A model generated the notes under the pieces. The model had not been told where the DNA came from. It was given only the letters and a program-made list of their open reading frames with translations, and made no database searches. From Fomes fomentarius (taxonomy: Eukaryota > Basidiomycota > Agaricomycetes > Polyporales > Polyporaceae), in NCBI GenBank assembly GCA_022606135.1, contig JABYQN010000001.1, forward strand, positions 1,860,001-1,924,000: a stretch of DNA of 64,000 nucleotides. Reading direction: 5' to 3'. Below, piece after piece: positions 10,828 to 22,277 of the stretch. The first letter of the stretch is position 1. Each line of letters opens with the position of its first letter. Both the position numbers and the translations under genes were made by a program.

Positions 10828-13800
10828 ATGGCTATTGCACGGGATGCACTCGTATGTTACCATCTGGACGTGCACTGTTTCCGAGACTGACTAGTTCCAG
10901 TGGGAGTCCGGCTACGATGAATCTGTGGAGGTAAACCAGCGCGCACTTATAGACAAGGTCCTTGCTCGTTACTCTGGAGAATTCACGGGTGAGTACCTGC
11001 TCAGCTCCGCTTCTGCACTCTTGTGAACGCAAACATTCTCCCACAGTCTTCCGCGAGCTGCTCCAGAATTCGGATGACGCTAGCGCGACCGCTGTAGAGA
11101 TACACTTCGAGACTAAGGACTATATAGAGAGAAAAAATTCGAAGGTCGATGGTACAGAACAGCACTCAGCCCCTCCTGCGGACGATGGCTTACCGGACCT
11201 CAAGACAACGGTGGTAAGTATTCGGGCTCCTGTTCTGGGCATAAAGATCGAGTCCTCATGGTTGCTCAGGTGCACCAGTGGAGCTTCAAGAATAATGGCA
11301 TAGTATTCCGAGATGAGGATTGGAGCCGCTTGAAGAAGATAGGTTCGTCAATCATGACGCTCCTTCGTACACGCTGAACTCATGTCATGCGCAGCGGAGG
11401 GCAATCCTGACGAAGAAAAGATTGGTGCCTTCGGTGTAGGTTGGTGCACACCTGCTCGTTCACATATTTGCCATCAGAGTTGACACAATTTATGCAGGAT
11501 TCTACTCTCTTTTCTCCATGACCGAAGAGCCCTGGGTGTTTTCCGGAGGTAAGGGATGTGCAACCGTCAGTGTATATGCATTAGCTCACCAATCACTGGA
11601 CTACAGGCCAATGGATGAATTTCTACTGGAAGGACAAGAAAGATCAGGTGAGGATAGGGCAAGCCTATGATCGTTATTGTTGGTCCTCACATCACGTCAG
11701 CTCTTCGCTCGTCGAGGTGCGCGTAAGGATGCCGGTGATGACCCGTGGACAACTTTCCAGATGGAACTACGGGAGCCCGCGCCCATACCTCAGCCCTTTG
11801 ATTTCTCGCGTTTCCTTGCTTCCTCGATCACTTTCATGCGACACCTCCTCGATGTTAGCGTATTCCTCGATGACAAGCGGCTTTCACGGTTAACCAAAGC
11901 ACCTGGTGTGCCGAAAGCTCTGAGCTTACCCAGAGGCCTCAAGGCGTCAAGTCCCCTGAACACGATGCAAGTCAACGGTATACAAGCGACGCGTGAGTGT
12001 ACCCCTTGGTAGATGTCCTAATATGTTTTGACCTCTCTTTTTCCAGCGCTTTCAATCAAAGCGGAGGTCATGCAATGGGTGTACATGGCGGGCACGGAAA
12101 AACCCCAGCACAAGAAGGAGCTGCCGAAATCTGCCGCTGCAGGTGGCGGGTTCTTCTCTTCTTTATTTTCGTCGTTTACTGGCTCTGGAGCCCCGACGAG
12201 AGCTGTTACACCTGCGCCAGCACCGTCTCCTAGACCTCAGATTGACCCGAGGACGATCATAGAGTCCAATGTAGTCCTGTCTATCTTTGCAGCTGACATA
12301 GTCGTCAAACTCGACCAGAAGATGATCGCGGAACTCAACCGCTCTACGAAGAAGAATCCGCCGACAAGGATGAAGTATGAACTGATCTACGTACGTGTAG
12401 CTTGGCTATACGTGCTCAGGCAGATTGAATCTGACAAGTAATCAAAGACCGGGAAGAACGAATATGATGCTAGCAAGAATGAGGATGAAAGACATGGCAG
12501 ATCGACAGGGAGCGTGTTCCAAGGACTGAGAGCCGACATAGAAGGGTTTGTCCTTTCGTTTTCGTCTCTTCGTGAACCACATCCACTGAAGTATTGAGTA
12601 GGACAGGTCAAGCCAAAGTGTTCATTGTGAGTTCATCTCTTCGATACCATGGCCTAGCGCTACAACTCCGCATATAGGGACACTCAACGGGTCAGACTAC
12701 TGGTGCCGGTGGTCATATGTCCGCCCGCTTCATCCCCACGGTCGAACGAGAATCGATCGATCTAGTGTGAGTACGTCGCTATGGTAGCGTGACGTCGATG
12801 CTAATACTTCCAATGAACATAGCGATCGTAATGTTGCAGGTATGCTCGTAGTATCCATTCAAGGGTGGCATACCATGCTGACATGGGATGCGTAGTCTGG
12901 AACAAGGAATTGCTCTATGTGGGAGGTCTCCTCTGCCGAGCAGCCTATGAGATCGAGATGGAAAACATAAAACAGCTGTGGAACGAGGCACTTACAGCAG
13001 CACGTGCAATTGCACCCGACAAAGGCGTAGACCCCGAGATACAAACCACATTGCGGAACCGAGCGATTCATGCCATGAAATTCTTCACCTTTCATCCATC
13101 AACACCGTCCGGGGTCGTCTCGCCGGCACTTGAAGAGGCGTTCTTCGCTTGTGGTGTCAGTACCTCCCTGTTCTCCAGCACGAAGACACCATTCCCAATC
13201 ATGTCAACATCCGGGGTGCGAGATGCATCTGAAGTGCGGTATCCGGATGCGTCGTTCGCTGGCTTCGTGCAAGACCTCCCTGTTGTTCCTGATGATATCC
13301 TAAAGCAAGCTCGATCCATAGTGGACACCCTCCGCGCACGGGGATTGATCAAGGACATCACCTTTATGGACGTTTTGCAGGAACTCCGCAACCGCCCGCT
13401 GACAGAGACGGAGATGATCGCCTGCTTCAAATGGTGGATCGACATGTATGCCCAGGGTAGCCACCCTAATCTCGACTATGTGCGCACACAGCTCATCAAT
13501 GCTGCTGTGGTCTCAATCGAGGAGAAGGAGAAGGGTGGACAGATCATTCCCTTGTCTATCATCGAAAGCTTCCTCAATAGCAGAAGTTCAGGCGCCCTGA
13601 TCCCGACAGACGGTCCGCTTCCTCCTCATCTACTTCCCGTCTCCATTTCGAGACATTTCGACCCATCCTCGCTCATGGCTGCCTTCGGTTGGCGTGAGCT
13701 AAGCATACTCGAATGGTTGCGACACACCATGAATCCGCCGACGCCCCACGATCCGGAGCACGATCTGCATCTATCCCCGCCCTGGGCAGAGCGCGTGCTC

Positions 13801-16800
13801 AACGTGCTCGCACGTGCAAGCCAGTCATTACCGAAGAGTCGTCAGGACGAGGTTGCTAACATCCTGAAGGATCATGCATGTATCCCAACTTCCGCTGGGC
13901 TGAAGAAACCCGACGAGGCATATTTCCAGAACGCGCATGTCTTCCCGGACTTGCCGATCGTCACACTTCCCTCTGGTGTAGTGGTGAAGGGGCCGCTGGA
14001 GAAGTTCTTGCAGGCTATCGGCGTCAGGAAGCATGTCGACCTTCAGATCGTGTTCAACAGGTAGGCTACCATCCAGCTTTCATGCAGGCTCCATGACTCA
14101 GTCTCCCTGTGCCATAGGATGATCAAGACTGGAGATTGGTCCATAGCTGATCTGATCAAATATTTGGTGCAGGTCCAGACTACACTAACGGCTACAGAGG
14201 TTGAACGGCTTAGGATGACGTCAGCCATCCCGAAGGAGCTTCATGAGGGCGAGAAACTGTCTGAGAACGGGAAACCGCCCCGCTACAGAGCATCTGAACT
14301 TTACGAGCCCTTGGATGTCTTCAGGGAGCTGAAGCTACCTGTCATCGACTGGGGCACACACCCGAAATGGAGAAGCAATTCGGAAGAAGGTCAGCTGAAA
14401 TCCACGGCATGTTGAGACATGGGCTAACAGTCGCACGGACAGCGAAATTCTTGTTTAAGCTCGGTCTACGGCGGTATCCACCTATGGCTGAACTGGTGGG
14501 GCTTGCCGCTAGCAGTGACAAAGCCGTCCGAACTGCAGCATTGAAGTACCTGCTCGATAACTATATGACGCGCTATGTCGACTACGACCCTGACGCCTTC
14601 TCTAACGTCGCGTTCATCCCAGCCTTCCAGGGCGACATCCATTGCTTGGCGAGACCGCACGAGGTTAATCTATCATTATCGTCGTATGTCTTCAGAGCAC
14701 CCCACGCTCATACGATTACCCCAGGTTTTCTCCGCACCCGAATGGGCGGCCCTTGGATTCTTGGTGGTTGATCCATCTCTCAAGGGAGAAGCTGTGATGC
14801 ACCTCAAGATTCAAGAACACCCGCCAGGACCTAGACTCGTGAATTTGCTGAAGTCGTCTCCGCCACATACGGAAGATGTTGCGAGGCAGTGGTTTGCGAC
14901 TCTTGCCAGTCGGGTCACCGGTACGTCATGTTTTCTGGTTTCACGGGAAGTGCGCTAAGGTGTCTCCCAAATAGCGTTTTCCCCGACGGAGCTGAGGGCT
15001 CTCTCACAGACCCCCATCATTCCTGTCAAAAACACAAACGGAACCATTCGGCATCTTCCCCCCATGCAGTGTTACTTCAAGGGCGACTCCCAGGCACAGT
15101 TTCACTCCAAACTCTTCACTTTCGTGGACTTTGGCCCCAATGCAAACGCGTTCCTGAGCGCGTGCGGCGTCAAGAACGAACCGTCGGTCGAAGAGATTGC
15201 AAGGATTCTTCTTGACAATCCACGGCAATTCTATGATTTGGCGGAAGGTCGCGAGAAGTAAGCATGCTTCTGCCTCATGCCTTTCGAGCGGACACTCAAT
15301 ACAACTCCTACAGCTACCTCACCGAATTGCGCAACATATCTGTGAATAGACGTCTCATATCATCAGGCACTCTGGTCCGCATGAAGCGCTCTGCGGTACT
15401 CCTTGGTTCGCGACGGGTGAGGAAGAACAGACCGGCAACATCGAGCAAAAAGCTGGTTGATGACCTGAGTGGTGATCTCGAGGAGGAAGACTGGGAGTAC
15501 CAGTACGACTTGCTAACCCCGGACAAGGTTGTCATCGCGGACGACACCAATGCGTACCAGCTCTTCGGCGACGTTGTCTTCACTGCACCTCAGGAGGATC
15601 TACTCGAGGGTATGTCCTCTCTAGCACTTGACGGGTATCTAGCGCTTATGATTCACGAACAGAATTTTATCTCGAGCTTGGCTGCAAGCGTTTGAGCACC
15701 ATGGTCCGAGAAGAGCACAATACGAGCAGCGAGGTCATCGGCTCGCGGAAAGCGGCTGAGACTCGTGCTCTTATTTTGGAGCGTCTCCCATTGTTCCTGC
15801 ACGAGCACACCCACACGAAGACTCGCGTGTCCCATTCGTGGCTCAGCAGCACCTCCAACTTCGTCGTCAAGACTTATGGGAAACTCACGGTTACGAAGAC
15901 GCTACAGTTCGGGGATAAGCGTGCGTCGAAGAGCCAAGATGCCTCTGCAGCTGCTAGACGTCTTGGGCGCGGACCTATCGAGCTCTGGTTGGCAGGCAAC
16001 GACCAAGTTGATATGTATGAGTGAGTATGACTTCGTACTACGGTTCGAAGTCCTACACAATCGCCGATCTGACGACGTTACAAGGGTCTCGACTTCGATG
16101 TGTCGCCTTCTCTTTGATTCCCCGAAGGTCAATGATGCTTTGTTGTTCATGACGATCCTGTCAACCGACCTGCGGGCATTGCGGAGAAGAGGGTACAATG
16201 GTAGGTGTTCCATTGTCTTCGAGGCTGTCGATGCTGAACTACCTTCAGTCGATCGAATCCTACGGCAACAGAAGGCTGACCGACTCGCCGCTGAAGAGAC
16301 TGCAAGGGTAAAGGCTACACTTGTCAGTCAGTCAGCTGCCAATTTGTCCGCCGATACACTGGTATCAGCGCCGCCCAAACCGGACGGAAAGCCTGGTGGA
16401 CATTTGCCTGTCAAGGATGCCCTCATTGAGCATGAGCAGCCCAACATCGTCGATGAAGGCCCGAAGCATGCCTCACGTCCGCTGAGCACTATCCGGCAAT
16501 CGCTCGACAAGTTCAAGTGGAAGCGGAAAGGCGACGACGCTTCGTCTATAGCTGGACCTTCAAACGATACTCCGGGCTTACCACACGCAGACACGCAGAC
16601 GCCACTACTCCCTCCTCCACGCCCCGATCGCCCACATTCTCCCAACCCTCACGCAACCCCGCGAAACAGCATCAGTAAGCTGCTCCCACTAATGCGCTTG
16701 CTGTGACTAACAGCTTGTGCAGCTTCGAACATTGACCTTGCAATCAGGGCTTGCAAAGAAGAAAGAGGTGACTCTCTACGGAATAGGCAGCACATGCAGA

Positions 16801-17504
16801 TGGTCAAAGAATCGTTGAATGAGGGCTATTGTGACATCTCCGGACACCCAACCGATATGACCTTGGTCGGTGAGTACTTCGTGATAGTGACGGGTCAAGT
16901 TGCAAAGCTGACACATAGGATAGGCGAAATGGGCGGCATCAAGGTCTTCGTCGCCAAAGGTCTGTCGCATCGTAGCATTCTGATTGGATGCTCGGCGCTG
17001 ACTGTGACTCTGTAGATGTCCCTGACATACGCACGTTGATGGAGTCCAAGGGAGAGTCATTGGCACGTTTCATCTATACAGTTCGCCCTTTGCAAGAGGT
17101 TTACACTCTTCCGCCGACGAGCTTGCACATATTTTACGACCGCGCCGGAGACCTTATTGCATTCAATAGGAACGCGAGTCTGTTCCTCAATCTGAGATAT
17201 TTTGAACAATGGCGTGAGCGGTCTTCCCTACTACGAGTAGTAGATATACTGACGTTATCTGCTTCACAGATGACGCAGAGGTGAAATCAGGCCAGCTTGT
17301 CAATGCATACACTTCGTGGTAGGTCTCTTGTCAGCTCCAATCCTTGGTTCGTATCAGGCTGATTGGCCTTCTAGGTACTTCACACTAGCTCATGAGATTG
17401 CGCATAATCTGGTGCAAGCTCATAACTCGGAACACGAGTTCTATTTCTCTTCAATCTGCGAGGAATATCTTCCCAAGTTCATGAAGCTGGTGTCGGGCAA
17501 GTAG
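10828..17504 (+). CDS. Large sacsin/Hsp90-type (GHKL) ATPase, fungal DUF3684 class, with C-terminal HExxH motif
   Basis: The gene starts MAIARDAL (10828-10851), then splices to WESGYDESVEVNQRALIDKV. The N-terminal GHKL ATPase shows an N-box (VFRELLQNSDDASATAVEIH, about 11050-11105), a sacsin-like SFKNNGIVFRDEDWSRLKKI and the G2 box GAFGVGFYSLFSM. In the first nucleotide motif NNG stands where Hsp90 has DxG, as in sacsin. The long middle (12.1-16.7 kb) is mostly helical with low-complexity inserts (Gly/Ser/Pro near 12140-12230 and Pro-rich near 16560-16660). The C terminus (16.7-17.5 kb) includes HIFYDRAGDLIAFNRNASLF and then FTLAHEIAHNLVQAHNSEHE, an HExxHxxxxxH pattern (HEIAH at 17391-17405, third His at 17421-17423). 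Roughly 1,700-1,800 residues across many short introns. Such proteins are known as fungal DUF3684 ATPases of unclear role; a sacsin-like chaperone is a reasonable guess. The metal-binding role of the terminal motif is my inference. Confidence 0.85.
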
Positions 17505-17872
17505 ATTATTTAGCTGGACAATGGACCTCAAGGACAATTAGATTACTTTCATTGCATTCCTCTTTGTATACCTCCTATTCTGCCGGATATCCACAACAAT
17601 GCTGTTGCACTTGGATATCCTTGCCGACCGAGTTTATTGCTTGTTCATTTTGAGTCCGTTACGTAGATCGAGATTACCCCTCGGAGCGCCCGGAGTAAGT
17701 GTGCGCGCCAAACTACGAGGCACGTGACATTTGTTCAAGACGCGTTCAAAAACGCGGCACCATGATCTCAACACACGACCGCCATCTCGCGACTTCCTGA
17801 CCTGGACCACCACTCTCCTACCCTTCCTGGCTTGACGTAGACATACTCCCACTGCCTGAGCCGATACTGAAA
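17505..17872. other. Intergenic: 3' UTR of DUF3684 gene and UBE2C promoter
   Basis: 368 bases with no supported ORF. An AT-richer tail follows the stop (about 17510-17640). CT-rich sequence precedes the UBE2C start. Confidence 0.5.
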
Positions 17873-18821
17873 ATGGATCAAATTACTACCTCGCTGGCCC
17901 CCCGTGCAACCATGAAACCCTCAGTGGCGGGAGTGGGAGGAGATCCTGCTGGTAGCGTAACAAAACGGTGCGTGGGTTTCGTCGTTACTGGTCCTTCCTG
18001 CGTCTTGCTAATTGCTTGTTCTACAGACTGAGCAATGAGCTCATGACACTGATGGTGAGTCCCATCCGGTATGGTAGAGCTGTCCTGAAGCCTGACTGGT
18101 GTACTAGATGTCTTCGTCTCCTGGGATTGTGAGTGTTCTACTGGCGCAGCACGACGCACAGGTTTTTGTTAATGATACGGCAACGTGTAGTCCGCATTCC
18201 CGAGATCGGACGCGAACTTGTTTGACTGGGTGGGAACCATCGAGGGTCCAGCAGGCACGGTACGTCGGCACTTTCGATTGCTGTTTGTTACGTGGTTGAG
18301 CGAATGCCATCTCTCGGGGAATAGGTGTACGCTGGTTTGAAGTTCAAGATTTCGATCAACTTTCCGCCAAATTATCCTATGGCTCCTCCTGCGATGAAGT
18401 TTGAGTCCCCCTGCTTCCATCCCAACGTCGACATCAATGCTGGTGGGATCTGTCTGGACATCTTGCAGGTATGCTTACGTTGTGCCGTCATTTACCCTTG
18501 CGGACGCCGACACGTGTCTTCACAGGATAAATGGTCTGCGGTATACAGTGTGCAGACCATCCTTCTTTCTCTGCAGTCCCTCCTTGGTGGTGCGTCCTGT
18601 GACCTGCTGCTGCGTATCACCCTTCTCACGTCTTTGTGCAGAGCCGAACAATGCATCCCCGCTCAATCCAGATGCGGCGGCCGTTTGGGATTCGCCCGAT
18701 GGTGAGACCTGGATTTGATTCGATTCGTAGGTTGACGGTTTCTGACGTATTTGAGCACGCAGAATTCAAGGCTCAGCTACTCAGGTACTACCGCCCCATT
18801 ACCGACGAGGGATCGGACTGA
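17873..18821 (+). CDS. UBE2C: Ubiquitin-conjugating enzyme E2 C (UbcH10/Ubc11 type)
   Basis: Exons spell [20 protein letters not shown], then [53 protein letters not shown] and [20 protein letters not shown], then [36 protein letters not shown] and [19 protein letters not shown]. The HPN tripeptide and the catalytic Cys in GGICLDIL are intact. The N-terminal extension before [10 protein letters not shown] and the [20 protein letters not shown] block are typical of UBE2C, the E2 that starts ubiquitin chains on substrates of the anaphase-promoting complex at mitosis. The protein is interrupted by about seven introns, normal for basidiomycete E2 genes. An alternative E2 class is unlikely. Confidence 0.93.
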
Positions 18822-19941
18822 CTGTAACCCTTGATCTGTGTGTCATCTCTTGTATCCACCATTGTCGTCTCGTCGCATGTCTCGCTACCCACTCTGCTGG
18901 ACAATACACATCGGATTCCCTCTCATGTCATACCAACCCATGTACACAATCATCATCCTTCCAATCCTATGGCACCGCATTGTCCTTTTCGCGGAAACGG
19001 GCAGCACAGGCGGGCGAGTGTGTTCACGGTGCGAATATCCCCAGGCTTCGAGAGCTTACAAACCTTAAATCGCTTTCACTGCGATCTACACGTCACGTCG
19101 AGGCTTGTCATTCACTCCATCTGGCCACCAACCACCACTACATTCAATTTGGCGATGTAAACGACACCGCAACCCGTGCATTCCAATAATCACGACTGAG
19201 GATTGGCAACCCGATTGCGATGCCTGAGCTCGGCCGTTGTCGCCAGGGTTGCTTGGCGATGCGTGCGCGACAAATCTGGCGACCAGTCGAGTCTTCCTTT
19301 CTCTCCGTTATACATATTCTCTGCTCCCTCGTTCCGAAGCACACAACGTTGCGGTCCAAGGCCCTTTCCAGAATTCTATATATCTCCATTCGGTTATCCA
19401 GGGGCGCGCTTGACGCCTGCGATCATGACGACGAGCGGGGCGGACACCATGGTGAGCGCTTGGAGGCAGTCTGGAGTGATGGAGGTCGTCGACCGCGAGA
19501 CTCTTGACCTCTGACCGTCAACCGTCGTCGTCCCTCGCTCAGCTGTTGCTCGCTGTCCGCTGCTCTCACTTTCTGCTCATTCTACTTCTTCTGCAGACAG
19601 GTCACGCTCGGTTGACCCGACTGCTGTCACCATTGCCTTTGTGTTCTCGCCGTCCCGCTTGGCCGTAAAATTACTTGAGTGTCTGGTGCACATCGATATT
19701 GTGAGTGCTTGTGCTTTTGCCCGCTCGCTCCCCTCGCCACCCTCGCAACGCTACCGCCCTGCCTCTACCTATGGTGCGCGATGGACGCCTGCTCAATGGA
19801 ACGCTGACAATGCTTTGCTTTTGCGCTTTGCGCGCGTCGTGCTATATAGCTGCGTTTATTCGCCCACAAACCCCTCCTTCAACACAGCACCACACCACAC
19901 GCTACACGCATCGTATCCTATTCAAACCACAAGTGACAACT
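18822..19941. other. Intergenic: UBE2C 3' region and upstream of a hypothetical gene
   Basis: About 1.1 kb with no confident gene. The first 370 bases are pyrimidine-rich 3' UTR-like sequence. A short plus-strand frame beginning with the ATG at 19424 (MTTSGADTM, then a GTGAGC) could be a leader exon or upstream ORF of the next gene; there is no conserved motif. A TATATA at 19377-19382 is a possible core promoter element. Confidence 0.45.
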
Positions 19942-20592
19942 ATGCCGCGCCGCTTGCCCCCTACTCCCCTCCGCCTGCACAACGGCCCCCTCCCCGCGCG
20001 GGGCAAGCCCAAGCACACTCTGCCCTCGCTCCCGCGCCCCGTTTTCTACGGACCTACTCCAATCGCTGCCACCACCGCAGCACGCGCCGTCCCCCGCGCT
20101 CGCATGACACACGCGGAGCTTCCTGCGCTCGTTATCCCCGAGGCTGCCACCGCCACCATCCCGTTCTCCGCCGTGTCCGCGATGACGGCCGTCGAGCCGT
20201 CGTGGAGCGGACCGAGCTCGCCGACGTCTGCGAGCTCGACGGCGTCGTCGAAGAAAAGCAGGGAGTTTGTGCGCGGACCCTGGGACCACTCGGGCTCAAT
20301 CCAGGTGCCGATCGATGTCGGTGCGATGCTGCCGCCGCCGATGCCGGCTGCGATCAATGTGCGGGGGGAGGCGAGGGTGAGGTTGCGAGTCGGAGATGGG
20401 TGGTGTGAAGGATGTGAGGAGAGGTTTTGGTGTGGACGGAGTCTTACCCATTATGCGTACGCTTGGTCGTACGAGAGCAGCGATGATATGCATTCTTTCG
20501 TTTCAGTGGTCGTGTGTATGTGTGTGGCGGTGTGCTTCTTGAGGTTGCAGGTTCGAGGACAAGCAATCATGCAAGTGGAATACAGGACTTAG
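19942..20592 (+). CDS. Small hypothetical protein with FVRGPWDHSGSI motif
   Basis: An open frame from the ATG at 19942 encodes a basic, Pro/Ala-rich protein (MPRRLPPTPLRLHNGPLPAR). It includes a Ser-rich linker and FVRGPWDHSGSIQVPIDVGA at about 20265-20325, and ends after 20590. The RGPWDHS block resembles a short motif I recall from small uncharacterised Agaricomycete proteins, which is the main reason to call this real; I know no function for it. Bases from about 20390 on (Cys-rich, then Val/Cys-rich) look less coding, so the true 3' end may be spliced or earlier. Continuous upstream frames (19641 and 19705) lack an ATG context and differ in composition. Confidence 0.45.
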   Translation: MPRRLPPTPLRLHNGPLPARGKPKHTLPSLPRPVFYGPTPIAATTAARAVPRARMTHAELPALVIPEAATATIPFSAVSAMTAVEPSWSGPSSPTSASSTASSKKSREFVRGPWDHSGSIQVPIDVGAMLPPPMPAAINVRGEARVRLRVGDGWCEGCEERFWCGRSLTHYAYAWSYESSDDMHSFVSVVVCMCVAVCFLRLQVRGQAIMQVEYRT

Positions 20593-20829
20593 TCGATATA
20601 TTGATCTGTACGATACAACCAGAAGACCTTAGATTGACTGTAACTAGCCATCTCGAGAACGGAGTGACACAGATGGTGCGCAGCTGAAGCTGTGGCTGAT
20701 AAAATGAGACTGAGGGTAGGAGGCCAAGGTAGAGAGGAGGTCCATGCCTTGGTCAATGCTTCATTCAACTCTTGCCACTCCTGTGGGGAGAATGAGGACA
20801 GACACGGCGTGGCGTGGCTAATGGAAAAC

Positions 20830-21181
20830 TCACTTCTTGATCCCACCGCCTGGGGCACCTCCTGCATTATCGGAAGGGAATCAGGAGTCCATCGTTGCTC
20901 ATCACACCACTTTACCTACCCTTTGCAGCTGTAGGAGAGGTGAGTTGTGCGCCACAGTATGGGATGCGCAAGGCAAGGAAGGGCGCACCTTTGTCACGGG
21001 CAGCCTTGAGTGCAGCCTCCTCCTGCTTCTTCTTCTGCTGGAAAGCGATGTCGTCCTCGTCGAGATCCTTCTTGTCCTTCTTCGGTGCCTGGCTCGAGAG
21101 AGTCAGCATGCCAGAGGCTGAAGAGGGATATGAGAAGCCGACCTTGAGAGGCTTGACCTTTCCGCCTTGTCTGCCGGACAT
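20830..21181 (-). CDS. TMA7: Translation machinery-associated protein 7
   Basis: Three small exons give MSGRQGGKVKPLK, then APKKDKKDLDEDDIAFQQKK and QEEAALKAARDK, then a last exon GGAPGGGIKK ending at 20830. The join uses a GTGCGC donor in phase 1 (aaa g / ga ggt). The product is about 58 residues and matches the whole of the TMA7/CCDC72 family: the SGRQGGK start, the acidic DLDEDD stretch, the charged coiled coil and the GGGIKK terminus. TMA7 co-purifies with ribosomes in yeast and its exact role is unclear. The protein is too small and split to appear as one open frame, but the family match is end to end. Confidence 0.9.
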
Positions 21182-22277
21182 GGTTGTGTGTAGAGTTGAG
21201 TAATATGTGCGGAGCAACTTAGCCGCCCGAGGAGACCCAATGGCCAAAGCTGTGTTGACACGGCCCGGGAGCCTAGATGTAGAGACGCCAGACGTAGACG
21301 CTTGACGAGGTTGGCTGGTGGCCCGGTCGGGCAAGCCTCAGGCCTCAGGAGACCACCAACACATCATGCGTCCACGCTGCACAGTGTTACAACCTCAAGC
21401 GAGCGTCGTGTCATCACGGGACGCGGCGGGCTGCCGGCTGCCAGTGCCAGCAGACTCTCGAGCTGGGTCGAGCATGGCGGCGATAGACCTACGTATATCG
21501 GGGCCATAACATCGGGGCCATACTCAACTCAGCTCTGGGGGATGATATGTGCGCAAGGCCGCAAAGGTATTATTATTAATATCATGATCCAGGATCATAT
21601 CAGTTCCAGCCGGTACCTCGGGGGTCAATACGCCCGCTATAGCGAGCATACTTACTACGAGGTTCCTATAGGCCGCTGAAATTTGTGTTACAGTTCAACC
21701 CGACTTCTTGCCTATAACACGGTGCAGTAAGGACCCCTGCAAGGTGTGCAAGGAAGTTGCCTTGCCACAAGTGACTGAGGGTTCAGGAAATTTCAGGATG
21801 CACCATGGAAATGGAAACAGCTTGTATCCAGGAACGACGTTGGGAGAATATACGGCGTCGGTAACACATGCCGGTTGCTCCCGGGGACACGGCGGACAGG
21901 ACGGCGGCCGTTCGGCAAGAGAAGGTGCGTCTGTGGGGAAAGAGGTGGCAGTGACGGCGATCTTGACGGGAAGTTGGGCTGGAATAGGTTGGATGATGGG
22001 GATTGGTGCCCGCCAAGGAAACTCGGCTTCCCTTATTTAATATTTATCGCCGTTAAGCTCGCACTCTTCTCTTCTCCCTCAGCTCGCGAACTGACCTAGC
22101 CCTCCTGCCAGGCAGCAGCCCTTATTCTCGTCCTACCGCGAGTTTCTCCCGGCCATACGCCTATTTCTTCTCAGCGTGCTGCTGAGCTCACTCTCCTTCA
22201 ACCCGCCCTGCCCCGTCCTCGCCTCCTTCCCCTCACCTTGCATGCGCTGAGATATCCCCTCCACCATACCGCCCACC
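21182..22277. other. Divergent intergenic region, TMA7 (-) and GH13 gene (+)
   Basis: About 1.1 kb with no supported ORF. It carries two 12-base direct repeats (21497-21522), a tattattattaatatcat stretch near 21569-21586, and a TTATTTAATATTTATC AT-rich box near 22033-22048 some 230 bases before the GH13 ATG, which could be a core promoter. The last 150 bases are CT-rich, as in fungal leaders. Confidence 0.5.
21497..21522. repeat. Direct repeat of 12 bases (ATCGGGGCCATA x2)
   Basis: Two identical 12-base copies separated by AC, in intergenic DNA between TMA7 and the GH13 gene. No larger array is present, and no function can be assigned. Confidence 0.6.
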
